This document shows positions 10,653 through 19,726 of a DNA stretch of 64,000 bases, piece after piece. The notes beneath the pieces were generated by a model, which did not search any database, was not told the DNA's origin, and saw only the letters and a program-made list of their open reading frames with translations. Origin of the DNA: JABFXX01 sp036489755. Its GTDB lineage: Bacteria > Myxococcota_A > Polyangia > Haliangiales > Haliangiaceae. The stretch covers positions 1 through 64,000 of the forward strand of contig DASXFD010000076.1 of NCBI GenBank assembly GCA_036489755.1. The letters are read 5' to 3'. The first letter of the stretch is position 1. Each line of letters opens with the position of its first letter. Both the position numbers and the translations under genes were made by a program.

Positions 10653-12820
10653 TGCGCATGCAAGTCGTCGTCGCGAATGCACGCGAGGGCGGCTGGTGGT
10701 GGCGGTTGCCGATCCTCGCGATGATCTGGCTGGCGATCGCGCTGCCGATCGTGGCGGCGCTCGTCGTCGCGACGACGCTGCGTCGTTGGGCACGCGATCT
10801 GCCCGCGGTTCCCGATCTCGCCGCGTGGCGCGCGCACGCGAACCAGACCTCGCTCGTGCTCGCCGCCGACGGCACGCATCTGGCCGAGCTGCCGTTTCGC
10901 GACGGCCGCGTGGTCGGTCACCGCACGCTCGCGCCGCTCGACGAGATGCCGAGGTCGCTCGTGCTCGCCGTGCTCGCGGCCGAGGACGTGCGGTTCCTCG
11001 AGCACAAGGGCGCCGACTACGCCGCGATCGCGCGCGCCGCGTGGATGAACTACGAGGCCGGCCGCATCGTCGAGGGTGCGTCGACGATCACGCAACAGGT
11101 CGCGCGCAACTTGCTGCCGAAAGAGATCGGCAACGAGCGCACGCAGCGCCGCAAGGTTCGCGAGGTGCTGCTCGCGCGAGAGATCGAGAAGCGGTGGTCC
11201 AAGCGCGAGGTGCTCGAGACGTACCTCGACTTCGTGTTCCTCGGCGAGGGTGCGTACGGCATGGTCGCCGGAGCGCGCGCGTACTTCGACAAGGACGTGC
11301 GCCAGCTCGATCTGGCCGAGTCGGCGCTGCTCGCCGGGCTCATCCAGGCGCCCGGCAGGCTCGATCCGTTTCATCACCTCGATCGCGCGAAGGCGCGCCG
11401 CGACGAGATCCTCGCCCGCATGGCGCGCGCGCACCTGATCGACGACGCGACGTTCGCGAAGACGACCGCCGCGCCGATCGTGCTCGAAAAGCCGCACCGC
11501 AGCTACGGCACCGTCGTGCCCTGGTACACGGAAGCCGTTCGCAGGCTGTTGCGCGAGCGGTACTCCGACGACCTCGCGGCCGGAGGGCTGACCGTCGAGA
11601 CCGCGGCGCTGCCCGCGCTCGGCGGCGAGCTCGCCCGCGATGCACGCGCGCACGCCGCGCAGTGGCAGCAGAACAACCTGACGCCGGAGATCGGCGCGCT
11701 CGTCATGGATCACCGCACCGGCTACATCGAGGCGCTGCTCGGCGGCCTGTACTGGAGCCGCAGTTATCGCGGCGGTCAGTTCGATCGCGTCACGCAAAGC
11801 TGCCGCCAGCCGGGCTCGGCATGGAAGCCGATCGTGTACGGCGCCGCGCTCGATGCGAACGCGATCACGCCGGGCACCGCGCTGCGCGACGCGCCGATCA
11901 GCGAGTACGACGACACCACGCGCACGATGTGGAAGCCGAAATCGAGCGGCCATTTCTTGGGCATCGTGCTCGCGCAGGACGCGTTCGCCAGCTCGCTCAA
12001 CGCGCCGGCGATCGACGTGTTCGATCGCGTCGGTGGGCCCGCGATCATCAAGCTCGCGCGCAAGCTCGGCATCACGACGAAGCTCGACGACGTGCGGCCG
12101 CTCGCGCTGGGCGCGTCGTGCGTGAAGCCGATCGAGCTCGCGCGCGTGTTCGCGATCATCGCACGGGGCGGCTGGGCGGTCAGGGCGAAGCTCGCCGTGC
12201 GCGTGCGGCGTGGCGACGAGGTGATCTTCGACGACTCGGTTCCCGAAGATCCGACGCTCGACGCGGCGCGCCGGTTCGATCGGATCGCCGCGACCGCCGG
12301 CGCGGATCCGGCCGCGCGCATCGGCGCCGACGGCGGCCAGCTGCTCGACGAGCGCGTCGCGTTCCAGCTGCAAGACATGATGAGCGCGGTCGTCGAGCGC
12401 GGCACCGCCGCCGCCGCGAGCAGCCTCGGCCGGCCCGCCGCCGGCAAGACCGGCACGACGAACGACAACACCGACGCGTGGTTCATCGGCTTCACCGGGC
12501 GCGTGCTCGGCGCCGTGTGGATCGGGTTCGACGATCCGCGCACGAAGCTCGGCGAGCACGGCGACGGCGCACACGCCGCGTTACCGCTGTGGATGCGCGC
12601 GATCGCGGCGGCGGAGGGCCATCGCCCACCGGTCCCGGTGCCCGGCGATCCGCCCGCCGGCCTCGTCCGTGCGACGATCGACCGCGAGTCCGGCTTGCTC
12701 GCAGCACCTCACACGGGCGGCGCCGAATTATGGTTTCGTGACGGCACCGTACCGACGGAGGTCTCGGGGCAGCCCGGTGCGTCACCGTCGGACTTTGACA
12801 GCACGACGCGCGAGTTCTGA
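10652..12820 (+). CDS. Class A penicillin-binding protein (transglycosylase/transpeptidase)
   Basis: 722 aa bifunctional peptidoglycan synthase. One N-terminal membrane anchor lies at about 20-42 (ILAMIWLAIALPIVAALVVA). The GT51 domain has the catalytic Glu in AAEDVRFLEHKG (about 110) and GASTITQQVARN. The transpeptidase domain has SxxK as GSAWKP (about 388), SxN as SSLNAP and KTG as GKTGTTND (about 600). Length fits PBP1A/1C relatives. It is coupled to the upstream MBL-like gene and followed 26 nt later by tatB. The lack of an obvious C-terminal extension keeps the exact PBP1 subclass open. Confidence 0.93.
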   Translation: MRMQVVVANAREGGWWWRLPILAMIWLAIALPIVAALVVATTLRRWARDLPAVPDLAAWRAHANQTSLVLAADGTHLAELPFRDGRVVGHRTLAPLDEMPRSLVLAVLAAEDVRFLEHKGADYAAIARAAWMNYEAGRIVEGASTITQQVARNLLPKEIGNERTQRRKVREVLLAREIEKRWSKREVLETYLDFVFLGEGAYGMVAGARAYFDKDVRQLDLAESALLAGLIQAPGRLDPFHHLDRAKARRDEILARMARAHLIDDATFAKTTAAPIVLEKPHRSYGTVVPWYTEAVRRLLRERYSDDLAAGGLTVETAALPALGGELARDARAHAAQWQQNNLTPEIGALVMDHRTGYIEALLGGLYWSRSYRGGQFDRVTQSCRQPGSAWKPIVYGAALDANAITPGTALRDAPISEYDDTTRTMWKPKSSGHFLGIVLAQDAFASSLNAPAIDVFDRVGGPAIIKLARKLGITTKLDDVRPLALGASCVKPIELARVFAIIARGGWAVRAKLAVRVRRGDEVIFDDSVPEDPTLDAARRFDRIAATAGADPAARIGADGGQLLDERVAFQLQDMMSAVVERGTAAAASSLGRPAAGKTGTTNDNTDAWFIGFTGRVLGAVWIGFDDPRTKLGEHGDGAHAALPLWMRAIAAAEGHRPPVPVPGDPPAGLVRATIDRESGLLAAPHTGGAELWFRDGTVPTEVSGQPGASPSDFDSTTREF

Positions 12821-12846
12821 CGCCCCACGGGTGCTATGCTCGCAGC

Positions 12847-13386
12847 GTGTTCGGCATCGGCGGAAGCGAGATCCTCGTGATCTTGGTGATCGCGCTCTTG
12901 TTTTTGGGGCCCGACAAGCTGCCCGAAGCCGCCAAGACGATCAGCAAGACGGTCCGCGAGCTCAAGAAGCAGGGCCGCATTCTCCAGCAAACGATCGAGA
13001 ACGACGAGCACATCGGCGGAGCGATCCGCGACCTCAAGAGCGCGTTGAACGGCGTCGAGGACGTCGTCAAGACGCCGCCGAAGAAGCTTCTCAAGCCCGC
13101 CGAGACGCCGACGATCGCGAAGCCCGAGGACCTCGCGAAGGTCGAAGCCGCCGAGGCGAAGGAAGAGGCCAAAGCAGACGCGAAGGTTGCCGAAGACGTG
13201 ATCGCCGAGGCGAACGTCGAAGCGAAGCCCGAGGTTGCCGTGGTCAAGCTGCCGCCGAACGCCGGCGAGATCGATCCCGACTTGCCCGATCACGAGTCCG
13301 ATCGGGAAGAGCTCGCGAAGCTAGTCAAGCCCGCCCCCGGCGCGGTTGCCCGCGAGTCCGAGCCCGCGGATCCGAAGCATGGCTAA
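12847..13386 (+). CDS. tatB: Sec-independent translocase protein TatB
   Basis: 179 aa from GTG 12847. A short N-terminal membrane helix, MFGIGGSEILVILVIALLFL, is followed by GPDKLPEAAKTI and an amphipathic helix. The Glu in GSE at position 8 and the LGP turn favour TatB over TatA. TatB forms the twin-arginine signal receptor with TatC. The C-terminal 100 residues are Lys/Glu/Ala-rich low complexity, longer than in many homologues. It overlaps tatC by 8 nt. No tatA is seen nearby. Confidence 0.9.
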   Translation: MFGIGGSEILVILVIALLFLGPDKLPEAAKTISKTVRELKKQGRILQQTIENDEHIGGAIRDLKSALNGVEDVVKTPPKKLLKPAETPTIAKPEDLAKVEAAEAKEEAKADAKVAEDVIAEANVEAKPEVAVVKLPPNAGEIDPDLPDHESDREELAKLVKPAPGAVARESEPADPKHG

Positions 13387-14290
13387 GGACGAGGATCCCG
13401 AGGTCGCGACCGAACGCGCGCACGAGGCCGAGCTCGACGGCGGCCGCATGCCGTTCCTGCAGCACCTCGTCGAGCTGCGCACGCGGCTCACGTATGCGGC
13501 GATGGCGTTCGTCGTCGCGTTCCTGGTGTGCTGGTATTACGCGAAGCCGATCTTCAACTGGCTGACCAAGCCGCTGTTCGACATCTGGTACCAGCACTGC
13601 GTCTCGAGCGGCGTCGCGACGTGCATGGCGACCAACACGTGCGCCTGCGTCGGCCACAACCTCAAGCCCGACGACAACTGGGGTCTACCGAAGCTGATCT
13701 ACACCGGCCTGACGGACGTGTTCTGGACGGACATGTCGCTCGCGCTGTGGGCCGGTTTGTTCGTCGCGTCGCCGATCATCTTCTATCAGCTGTGGAAGTT
13801 CATCGCGCCCGGCCTGTACAAGCGCGAGCGCAGAATCTCGATCGCGTTCGCGTTGTTCTCGGCGGTGTTCTTCGTGTGCGGCGCGCTGTTCTGCTTCGAT
13901 TTTGCGCTGCCGCAGCTGTACGCCTACATGCTCTCGTACAACTCGGCGACGGTCGTGTCGCTGCCGCACATCACGCAGTATCTCGATCTCACGCGCGACT
14001 CGATGCTCGCGTTCGGTGCGATCTTCGAGCTGCCGCTGTTCATCTACTTCCTCGCGATGGTCGGCATGGTCACGCATCGCAGCCTGTGGAAGTTCAGCCG
14101 CTACTGGATCGTGCTGTCGTTCGTGATCGGCGCGATCCTCACGCCGGGTCCCGACGTCGTCTCGCAGTTCCTGATGGCGACGCCGATGGTCCTGCTCTAC
14201 CAGATCTCGATCTTGTTCGCGTGGCGCGTCACGATCCGGCGCGAGCGCAAGGCCGCCGCCGAAGCGGCTCGCGTCGCCGGCGCCGACTGA
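13379..14290 (+). CDS. tatC: Sec-independent translocase protein TatC, with Cys-rich loop
   Basis: 303 aa with six membrane helices. Start ATG 13379 overlaps tatB. Conserved landmarks are FLQHLVELRTRL (cytoplasmic N-terminus) and FYQLWKFIAPGLYKRERR. TatC recognises the RR signal and forms the translocation core. The first periplasmic loop is enlarged and holds four Cys (74, 82, 88, 90) in QHCVSSGVATC and NTCAC, unlike standard TatC. These could form disulfides or bind metal. The Tat substrate encoded in this window is the multicopper oxidase at 41269. The gene ends 1 nt from a convergent stop. Confidence 0.95.
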   Translation: MAKDEDPEVATERAHEAELDGGRMPFLQHLVELRTRLTYAAMAFVVAFLVCWYYAKPIFNWLTKPLFDIWYQHCVSSGVATCMATNTCACVGHNLKPDDNWGLPKLIYTGLTDVFWTDMSLALWAGLFVASPIIFYQLWKFIAPGLYKRERRISIAFALFSAVFFVCGALFCFDFALPQLYAYMLSYNSATVVSLPHITQYLDLTRDSMLAFGAIFELPLFIYFLAMVGMVTHRSLWKFSRYWIVLSFVIGAILTPGPDVVSQFLMATPMVLLYQISILFAWRVTIRRERKAAAEAARVAGAD

Positions 14291-14291
14291 T

Positions 14292-15353
14292 TCACGTCGT
14301 CTCGGGCCAGCGAATCCGCCGAAACCACACGTACGCGATCCCGGCGCCGGCAGCGCCCCACACGAGCATCGCGAGCAGTGCCGCGCTCTGGCGCGCGTCG
14401 TACTTGCGCGACAGCTGGCGAGCGCGGAACGCGTCGAGCGCGTCGTAGGCGTCTTGAGTGTCGGCTTCACGCTGCGTCTGATCGACCGCGTGGTCGATCT
14501 CGGCATACGCCGACTTCTCGCGCGCGGAGGCGAGCAACGTCGCCGGGATGAACCCGACGACGATCGCGACCAACACGCCGAGCGCGAACCGGTTCTTCGG
14601 ATCCGCGAGCCCGGTCGGCGACGAGCTAATCGGCACGTGCTGCAGCGATGGCCGAGAGCTGCGCGACGGCGGGGGCGGCGCGGGCTGCGTGGCCGCCTCG
14701 GGCGGCGGCTCGTTCGCGGGCGGAATGCTCGCCCGCTTCTTCGCGGCGCGCTCGACCTCGTCGTCGGCAAGCTCGACCTTGAACGCGGCCTCTTCGGCGG
14801 CATCGGGGGGCGCGAACATGTCGACGGGCGCGTCCGGAGCCACGGCCGCAACGGCCGGCTTCGCGGGCGCGACTTGGGGTGGCGGCGGCGCGAAGGCGGC
14901 GCGCGGCGGCGGCGCCGGGGCGTCGTCGGCACCGTCGACCGACGACAGCTTGAGCATGCCGCCGTCCTCGAGCGCGCCGAGCGACGACGCCGCCGATGGC
15001 TCGGAGCCGAACGCCGCGGCGAGGCCGCTCTTGAGCGAGCTGGCCGGAGGCGTGGTCGTGCGCGGGGTCGGCGTGCCGCGTGGCGGCGTCGCGATCGCGG
15101 GCGTCGATGGGCGCGACTGCGCGGCGGCGTCCTCGACGACGCACCGCGCGCCGAGCTGCGTCAGATCGCGAACGTAGCTGTCGGCGGTGGCGCGATCGCA
15201 GTTGGACTTGACGCGAAACCGGCCCTTCGCGAGCCGCATGCGCAGCTCGTCGACCCCGAGTCCATAGTGCGATGCGATTGCCGCCGCGAGCCGATCGACG
15301 CCCGCTGTCGAGCTATCGATCGCACCCTCGACGAAGACATGGAACGCGGCCAT
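14292..15353 (-). CDS. Hypothetical protein with two C-terminal membrane segments
   Basis: 353 aa. The N-terminal 75 residues are a compact domain (FHVFVEGAIDSSTAGVDRLA ... VKSNCDRATADSYV ... GARCVVED) that recalls small ligand-binding or SPOR-like folds; no family is firmly recognised. The middle is a long Pro/Ala linker. The C-terminus has two hydrophobic helices (FALGVLVAIVVGFIPATLLA and ALLAMLVWGAAGAGIAYVWF) enclosing a charged helical hairpin. The N-terminal domain is therefore probably cytoplasmic, tethered by the linker. It is convergent with tatC. Confidence 0.7.
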   Translation of the reverse strand: MAAFHVFVEGAIDSSTAGVDRLAAAIASHYGLGVDELRMRLAKGRFRVKSNCDRATADSYVRDLTQLGARCVVEDAAAQSRPSTPAIATPPRGTPTPRTTTPPASSLKSGLAAAFGSEPSAASSLGALEDGGMLKLSSVDGADDAPAPPPRAAFAPPPPQVAPAKPAVAAVAPDAPVDMFAPPDAAEEAAFKVELADDEVERAAKKRASIPPANEPPPEAATQPAPPPPSRSSRPSLQHVPISSSPTGLADPKNRFALGVLVAIVVGFIPATLLASAREKSAYAEIDHAVDQTQREADTQDAYDALDAFRARQLSRKYDARQSAALLAMLVWGAAGAGIAYVWFRRIRWPETT

Positions 15354-15373
15354 CCCGCGTCCATTGTCTCACG

Positions 15374-15523
15374 CTAGCGACGCTTCTTGGCGGGCTTGCG
15401 CTCGCTGACCTCTTTCGTCGGCGCGGTCCAGGTGGACGGCGAACCATGATGCGCAACCCCGAGCCGGAGACGGCGAGACGACCACGACACACCGATCTTG
15501 GGACGCTTGGTCGGCAGGTGCAT
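15374..15523 (-). CDS. Possible small basic protein
   Basis: 49 aa from ATG 15523 in the 233-bp gap between the two larger minus-strand genes. It starts MHLPTKRPKIGVSW and ends with a Lys/Glu-rich tail (KEVSERKPAKKRR) that looks coded. The start context is weak, and a TTG start 12 codons upstream is also possible. No family is recognised. It may be spurious; otherwise the gap holds nothing I can identify. Confidence 0.3.
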   Translation of the reverse strand: MHLPTKRPKIGVSWSSRRLRLGVAHHGSPSTWTAPTKEVSERKPAKKRR

Positions 15524-15586
15524 GCACCCAGCGTAGGGGTCGCGGATCGCGCACGGCAAGTTTCTCCGGCGCGGGAGAGATCTCCC

Positions 15587-18058
15587 TCAATCGTCGTCTG
15601 ACGGCGGCGGCACTTTGCTCGACGCGTCGTTGTATCCTTCGCGCGCTCGCGCGTTGTCGGGATCGAGCTGCAGCGCCTTCTTGAAGTTCTCGGCGGCGAT
15701 CGCGTTCTGCCCGCTGTTGAGATAGGCCTCGCCGAGCAGCGTGTAGACCAGCGAGCTCTTCGGCGACAGCTTCGCGGCACGCTTGAGGTGCGAGATCGCA
15801 TCGCCGAACAAGCCCTGGCGAAGCGCGATCTCGCCCATGCCCATCGCCGCGGCGACGCTCTTCGGATCGAGCTGCGCGGCCTTCTGAAAGCTCGCCGCGG
15901 CGCCGGCGGTATCGCTCGCCGCGAGCTGCTGCTCGCCCATGTTCGCGTAGAACTCGGCCTTCTTGTCGGGCGAGCCGTCGCCGCTCGTATCCGCAACCGG
16001 CGGCGTCGCGTTGTACGGATCGACCGGAACGTCGGTCCCGCTCACGCCGTGCTTCGGCGCCACAGGCGTCGGCGTCGGCGTCGGCGTCGACGCGACGGTC
16101 GGCGGCGGCGTCTGATGACGGCGCGAGTTGTCGTCGACGCCGAAATCGAAGTCGGGTCCGCCGTGGCGATCGTGATCGTGCGAGTGCGCGTTTGCCGCGT
16201 TGTTCGGCGTGCCGACGACGAGATCTTTCGGTTTCGGCGGCGCGGCCTTCGCCACGGACGGCGGCGTGGGAGCCGGCGGCGCGGCCTTCGCGACGGTCAG
16301 CGGCGTCGGAGCCGGCGGCGCGGGCGTCGGCGCGACGGCGGCTGATCCCGGCGCGTTGATGATCGTGCTCTGCGGAACGTTCGCCGGAATCACCGGCGGC
16401 GGCGGTGGCTCCTCGACCTTGGCGACGTCGGCGGCCTTCGGCTTGTCGGATCCGCCGCCCGCGAAGATCGCGACCGCGGCGCCGGCTGCGCCGAGCAAGC
16501 CGATGACGGCGAGCGCGATGGGCCATCGCCTGCGCCCGCGCGGCTCGTCGTCGTACGCCGGCAGATCGACGATGCTCGACGTGATCGACGAATTCGACTT
16601 GTGCTCGGCGTTCTTCGAAGCCTGCTCGCCTTCGTCGAACCACGTCGAGCTTTCGGTCGGGCCCTGCGCGCTCTCGCGGCGCGCGCGACCGGCGGGCGCG
16701 GCGGCCTCGACGATCGGCGGCTTCGGCTCGATCTTCGGCGTGTCGACCCTGACCGGCTCGATCTCGACCTTGGGCTCGAGCTTCGGCTCGGGTTTCGGCA
16801 GGGCGGGCTCGATCGCTCCAGCGACGGCCGCCGGATTCGGGCCGACGATCGGCACACCGAGCTCGGGCGTGCCGGTGCGGCGGCGCTCCATCACGGGCGC
16901 CGGCGGCAGCAACGGATGCGAGGCCGGCGGTGGCGCCGCGGCGGCGACCATCGTCGAGCCCGCGGTCGGCGCGGGCTGACCGCGCTCGGTCTCGGCGGGC
17001 GCGGCCATGCCGAGCTTCTGCATCACGCGCGACACCGACGGCGGCGGGATGCTCTCGCGGCGGCGCGCGATCTCGTCTTCCATGACCTCGCCGGTATCGA
17101 GGCCGCGGCGCAGCGCTTCGACCATGCGGGTCGTCGTCGCGAAGCGATTTTCTGGATCCTTCGCGAGCATCTTCGCGACGCCGGCTTCCATCCACAGCGG
17201 CACGCCCGGCCGCTTCGTCGGCAGCGGGACCGGAATCTCGGTGACCTGCTTGGTCAGGATGTCGAACACGCGGTTGCCGGTAAACGGCGGCGCGCCCGTC
17301 AACATCTCGTACGCGACGCAACCGAGCTGATAGATGTCGGCGCGCCGATCGATGCGATCGCCGCGCGCCTGCTCGGGCGACATGTAGCGCGGATCGCCGA
17401 ACGTCATGCCGAGGCTCGTCGACGCGGCCTGTGCGTCGGTCTCGACGAGCTTCGACAGCCCGAAGTCGAGCAGCTTGACGAAGTTCGCCTTGCCGCGACG
17501 AACCGCGAGGTAGACGTTGCGCGGCCGCAGATCGCGGTGCACGTAGCCGATCGCGTGCGCTTCCATCAGCGCCTCGCCGACCTGGATCAAGATGTCGGCC
17601 GCGCGCTCGACCGACATCGTCTTCTCGCGCGCGAGCACCGAGTCGAGCGTCTCGCCTTCGAGCAGCTCCATCGCGAGATAGAGCCGGCCGTCGGGCGTGC
17701 GCCCGAAGTCGTGGATCTCGACGATGTGCTCGTTGTCGATCTCGGCGACGGTGGTCGCCTCGCGGCGAAACCGCTCGACCGCGAGGTCGTCGCGCGACAG
17801 CTCCGTGTGGAGCACTTTGATCGCGACCTTGCGGCGAAGCGTCACGTGCTCCGCGCGATAGATCGTGCCGGATGCGCCCTGCCCGATTTGCTCCTGCACT
17901 TGGAACCGCTCGCCCAGCAGCTTGCCGAGCAGCGGATCGCTGGTCACTTCGCGCACCTTGGGCCGTCCGCAGTTCGGGCAGAACAGCGCGGCTTCCGCGT
18001 ACGCGTGGTTGCAGCCGGTGCAGGTGATCGAGGCCGTGGTCATGTCATGAGCGGGCAT
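15587..18058 (-). CDS. Ser/Thr protein kinase with zinc ribbon and TPR tail
   Basis: About 823 aa. Domains in order: zinc ribbon (CTGC ... CPNCG) near 13-32; Hanks-type kinase about 48-310 with GQGASGTIY, VAIKVL, YVHRDLRPRN and LLDFGLSK; Pro/Ala linker; one membrane helix (WPIALAVIGLLGAAGAAVAI); another low-complexity stretch with HSHDHDRHGG; and C-terminal TPRs (about 700-820, DTAGAAASFQKAAQLDP and repeats). The catalytic-loop Lys of HRDLKP is Arg, so activity may be altered. Topology is cytoplasmic kinase with periplasmic TPRs. Starts at 18043 and 18088 are also possible. Phosphorylation targets are unknown. Confidence 0.9.
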   Translation of the reverse strand: MPAHDMTTASITCTGCNHAYAEAALFCPNCGRPKVREVTSDPLLGKLLGERFQVQEQIGQGASGTIYRAEHVTLRRKVAIKVLHTELSRDDLAVERFRREATTVAEIDNEHIVEIHDFGRTPDGRLYLAMELLEGETLDSVLAREKTMSVERAADILIQVGEALMEAHAIGYVHRDLRPRNVYLAVRRGKANFVKLLDFGLSKLVETDAQAASTSLGMTFGDPRYMSPEQARGDRIDRRADIYQLGCVAYEMLTGAPPFTGNRVFDILTKQVTEIPVPLPTKRPGVPLWMEAGVAKMLAKDPENRFATTTRMVEALRRGLDTGEVMEDEIARRRESIPPPSVSRVMQKLGMAAPAETERGQPAPTAGSTMVAAAAPPPASHPLLPPAPVMERRRTGTPELGVPIVGPNPAAVAGAIEPALPKPEPKLEPKVEIEPVRVDTPKIEPKPPIVEAAAPAGRARRESAQGPTESSTWFDEGEQASKNAEHKSNSSITSSIVDLPAYDDEPRGRRRWPIALAVIGLLGAAGAAVAIFAGGGSDKPKAADVAKVEEPPPPPVIPANVPQSTIINAPGSAAVAPTPAPPAPTPLTVAKAAPPAPTPPSVAKAAPPKPKDLVVGTPNNAANAHSHDHDRHGGPDFDFGVDDNSRRHQTPPPTVASTPTPTPTPVAPKHGVSGTDVPVDPYNATPPVADTSGDGSPDKKAEFYANMGEQQLAASDTAGAAASFQKAAQLDPKSVAAAMGMGEIALRQGLFGDAISHLKRAAKLSPKSSLVYTLLGEAYLNSGQNAIAAENFKKALQLDPDNARAREGYNDASSKVPPPSDDD

Positions 18059-18132
18059 GGGTCGCCTGACGGACGACTCGACGAGCATAGCGCAAGTCGT
18101 TGCGCAGGCCCGTTACGAAGGGCTTTGGACGG

Positions 18133-18813
18133 CTATTTGGGGCGGCCCGGCAGACTCTGTAACGCTTCGGCGAGCTCGGCCTCGGAAATCAGGCCTTTCT
18201 TGACCAACAGCGTGCACAGGGCGGTGACCCGGGCCTCGATGTCCGGCACCAAGGCGATCAGCGGAATCTGGGCGGTGACGGAAATCTCGGACTCGCTGCC
18301 GGGCGTGACCTCGACGGGACCGGTGCGGGTCCGCCGGCCCACGATCATCGCGCCGGAGCGGTGGACGATCGCCGTCGAGAAGTGGCGGTAGCCCTTGTCG
18401 ACCAGCTCCTCGATCGCCGACAGCGGCAGCGCCGTGACCTCGATCTCGCAGGCCGCGAGCTGCTCGAGCTCGAGGATTGCCGACGTGTCGGTCGGGTCGG
18501 CCATCGCGATGCGCAGCACCTTCGTCGTGCCGTCGTGGCCGACCGATAGCGGCAGCGCGCGCAGCCGATGGCAGACGTCGCGCGAGATCAGCCGCATCGC
18601 CTCGGGATCGATCTGCACGTCGGCGGGATCGATCAGCGGCACGCGCGTCTGCTTACGGAGCGCGCCGATCAGCGCGACCTCGTCGACCCCGAGCTCGCGG
18701 ACGAGCACCGAGATCAACGGCTGCTGGCGCGTCGCCGCAATACGGCCAGCTTTGACGGCGCTGTCCTTCGTCACCAGCCCGGCCTCGATCGCGATCTCTG
18801 CCAGCGTCTTCAC
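18133..18813 (-). CDS. Stand-alone GspE/MshE N-terminal-domain protein
   Basis: 226 aa. It matches the MshEN/T2SS-E N-terminal domain of secretion and pilus ATPases: KTLAEIAIEAGLVTKDS, then a middle with VLVRELGVDEVALIGALRKQ, VPLIDPADVQIDPEAMRLI and LPLSVGHDG. No Walker ATPase domain follows. MshEN domains bind c-di-GMP or an assembly partner. A free copy could act as an adaptor or sensor, as in other myxobacteria with split versions (inference). It starts 3 nt beyond the 3' end of the tRNA and may be read through from it. A second short copy of the MshEN start (ARVTALCTLLVKKGLISEAELAEAL) ends the protein. Confidence 0.8.
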   Translation of the reverse strand: MKTLAEIAIEAGLVTKDSAVKAGRIAATRQQPLISVLVRELGVDEVALIGALRKQTRVPLIDPADVQIDPEAMRLISRDVCHRLRALPLSVGHDGTTKVLRIAMADPTDTSAILELEQLAACEIEVTALPLSAIEELVDKGYRHFSTAIVHRSGAMIVGRRTRTGPVEVTPGSESEISVTAQIPLIALVPDIEARVTALCTLLVKKGLISEAELAEALQSLPGRPK

Positions 18814-18815
18814 GG

Positions 18816-18889
<74 letters not shown>

Positions 18890-18928
18890 GCGAGGTGGTT
18901 TTCATACCCGCTTGCTATCGTCGCCGCA

Positions 18929-19723
18929 ATGGCCATCGACTACCTGCTCGCCGTGGGATGCGAGCCGCAGCGCGCCCTCGGTGCAGAACGGCTCGTCGCG
19001 CTGTCGCGAACGCGCACTCAGGTCCGCGGCGTGCTCGAGCATCTGCGCAGCGACGGCGATACACGCGACCCGCGCGAGATCACGATCCAGCTCACGACGC
19101 ATCGTCAGGGCGCCAGCGAGGACGGTCGCGGCGTCACGCTCGCCGATCTCCTGCGCGAGACCTCGCCGCTCGACGAGCAAGCACCCGAATGCGAGCGCTG
19201 CCCCGCGAAGCTCGTACGCGCGTTCGGCTGTCACGAGCGCATTCGCTATCCGATTCCCGAGCGCAGCGAGGCGTGGCTGATGGCGCGGCTGCCGGAGAGC
19301 CTCGCGACCACGGCCGGCGTGTTCCTCGTGCGCGCGCTCGCCGACTTCGGCTGGGACGGCGCTCCGGTCGCGAAGCTGCGCGCGGCCGGCACCACCTACT
19401 TCGAGAGCAAGGTCGCGTACGGCGTGCGCTGGCAAGGCGACGACGGGCTCGTCGAGCTGTCGTCGGATCAGCTGTTCCAGATGATGTTCATGCTCGGGCC
19501 CACGCTCGCGCCGGCGCACTGCCTGATGCTCGCGCTGTTTCTCGGCGTGATCCCGCACGACACGAGCCTTCACGATCTCAAGGACGCGGCCGGCCGTACG
19601 CGCGCGATCGGCAACGCACACGTGCCGAGCGAGCCGGACCCGGATATCGAGCAACTCGCCGGGTTCTTGCGCATGCTCGCGCTCGCGGCGCGGCTCGACG
19701 TGCCGATCGTCGTCGACGGCTGA
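18929..19723 (+). CDS. Hypothetical protein
   Basis: 264 aa, soluble and acidic, starting MAIDYLLAVGCEPQRALGAE. It has a Cys cluster, CERCPAKLVRAFGCHERI, that could bind metal. Later residues are helix-rich (LSSDQLFQMMFMLGPTLAPAHCLMLALFLGV). No signal peptide is present and no family is recognised. It is divergent from the tRNA and convergent with the secreted protein at 19727. Confidence 0.65.
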   Translation: MAIDYLLAVGCEPQRALGAERLVALSRTRTQVRGVLEHLRSDGDTRDPREITIQLTTHRQGASEDGRGVTLADLLRETSPLDEQAPECERCPAKLVRAFGCHERIRYPIPERSEAWLMARLPESLATTAGVFLVRALADFGWDGAPVAKLRAAGTTYFESKVAYGVRWQGDDGLVELSSDQLFQMMFMLGPTLAPAHCLMLALFLGVIPHDTSLHDLKDAAGRTRAIGNAHVPSEPDPDIEQLAGFLRMLALAARLDVPIVVDG

Positions 19724-19726
19724 GCT

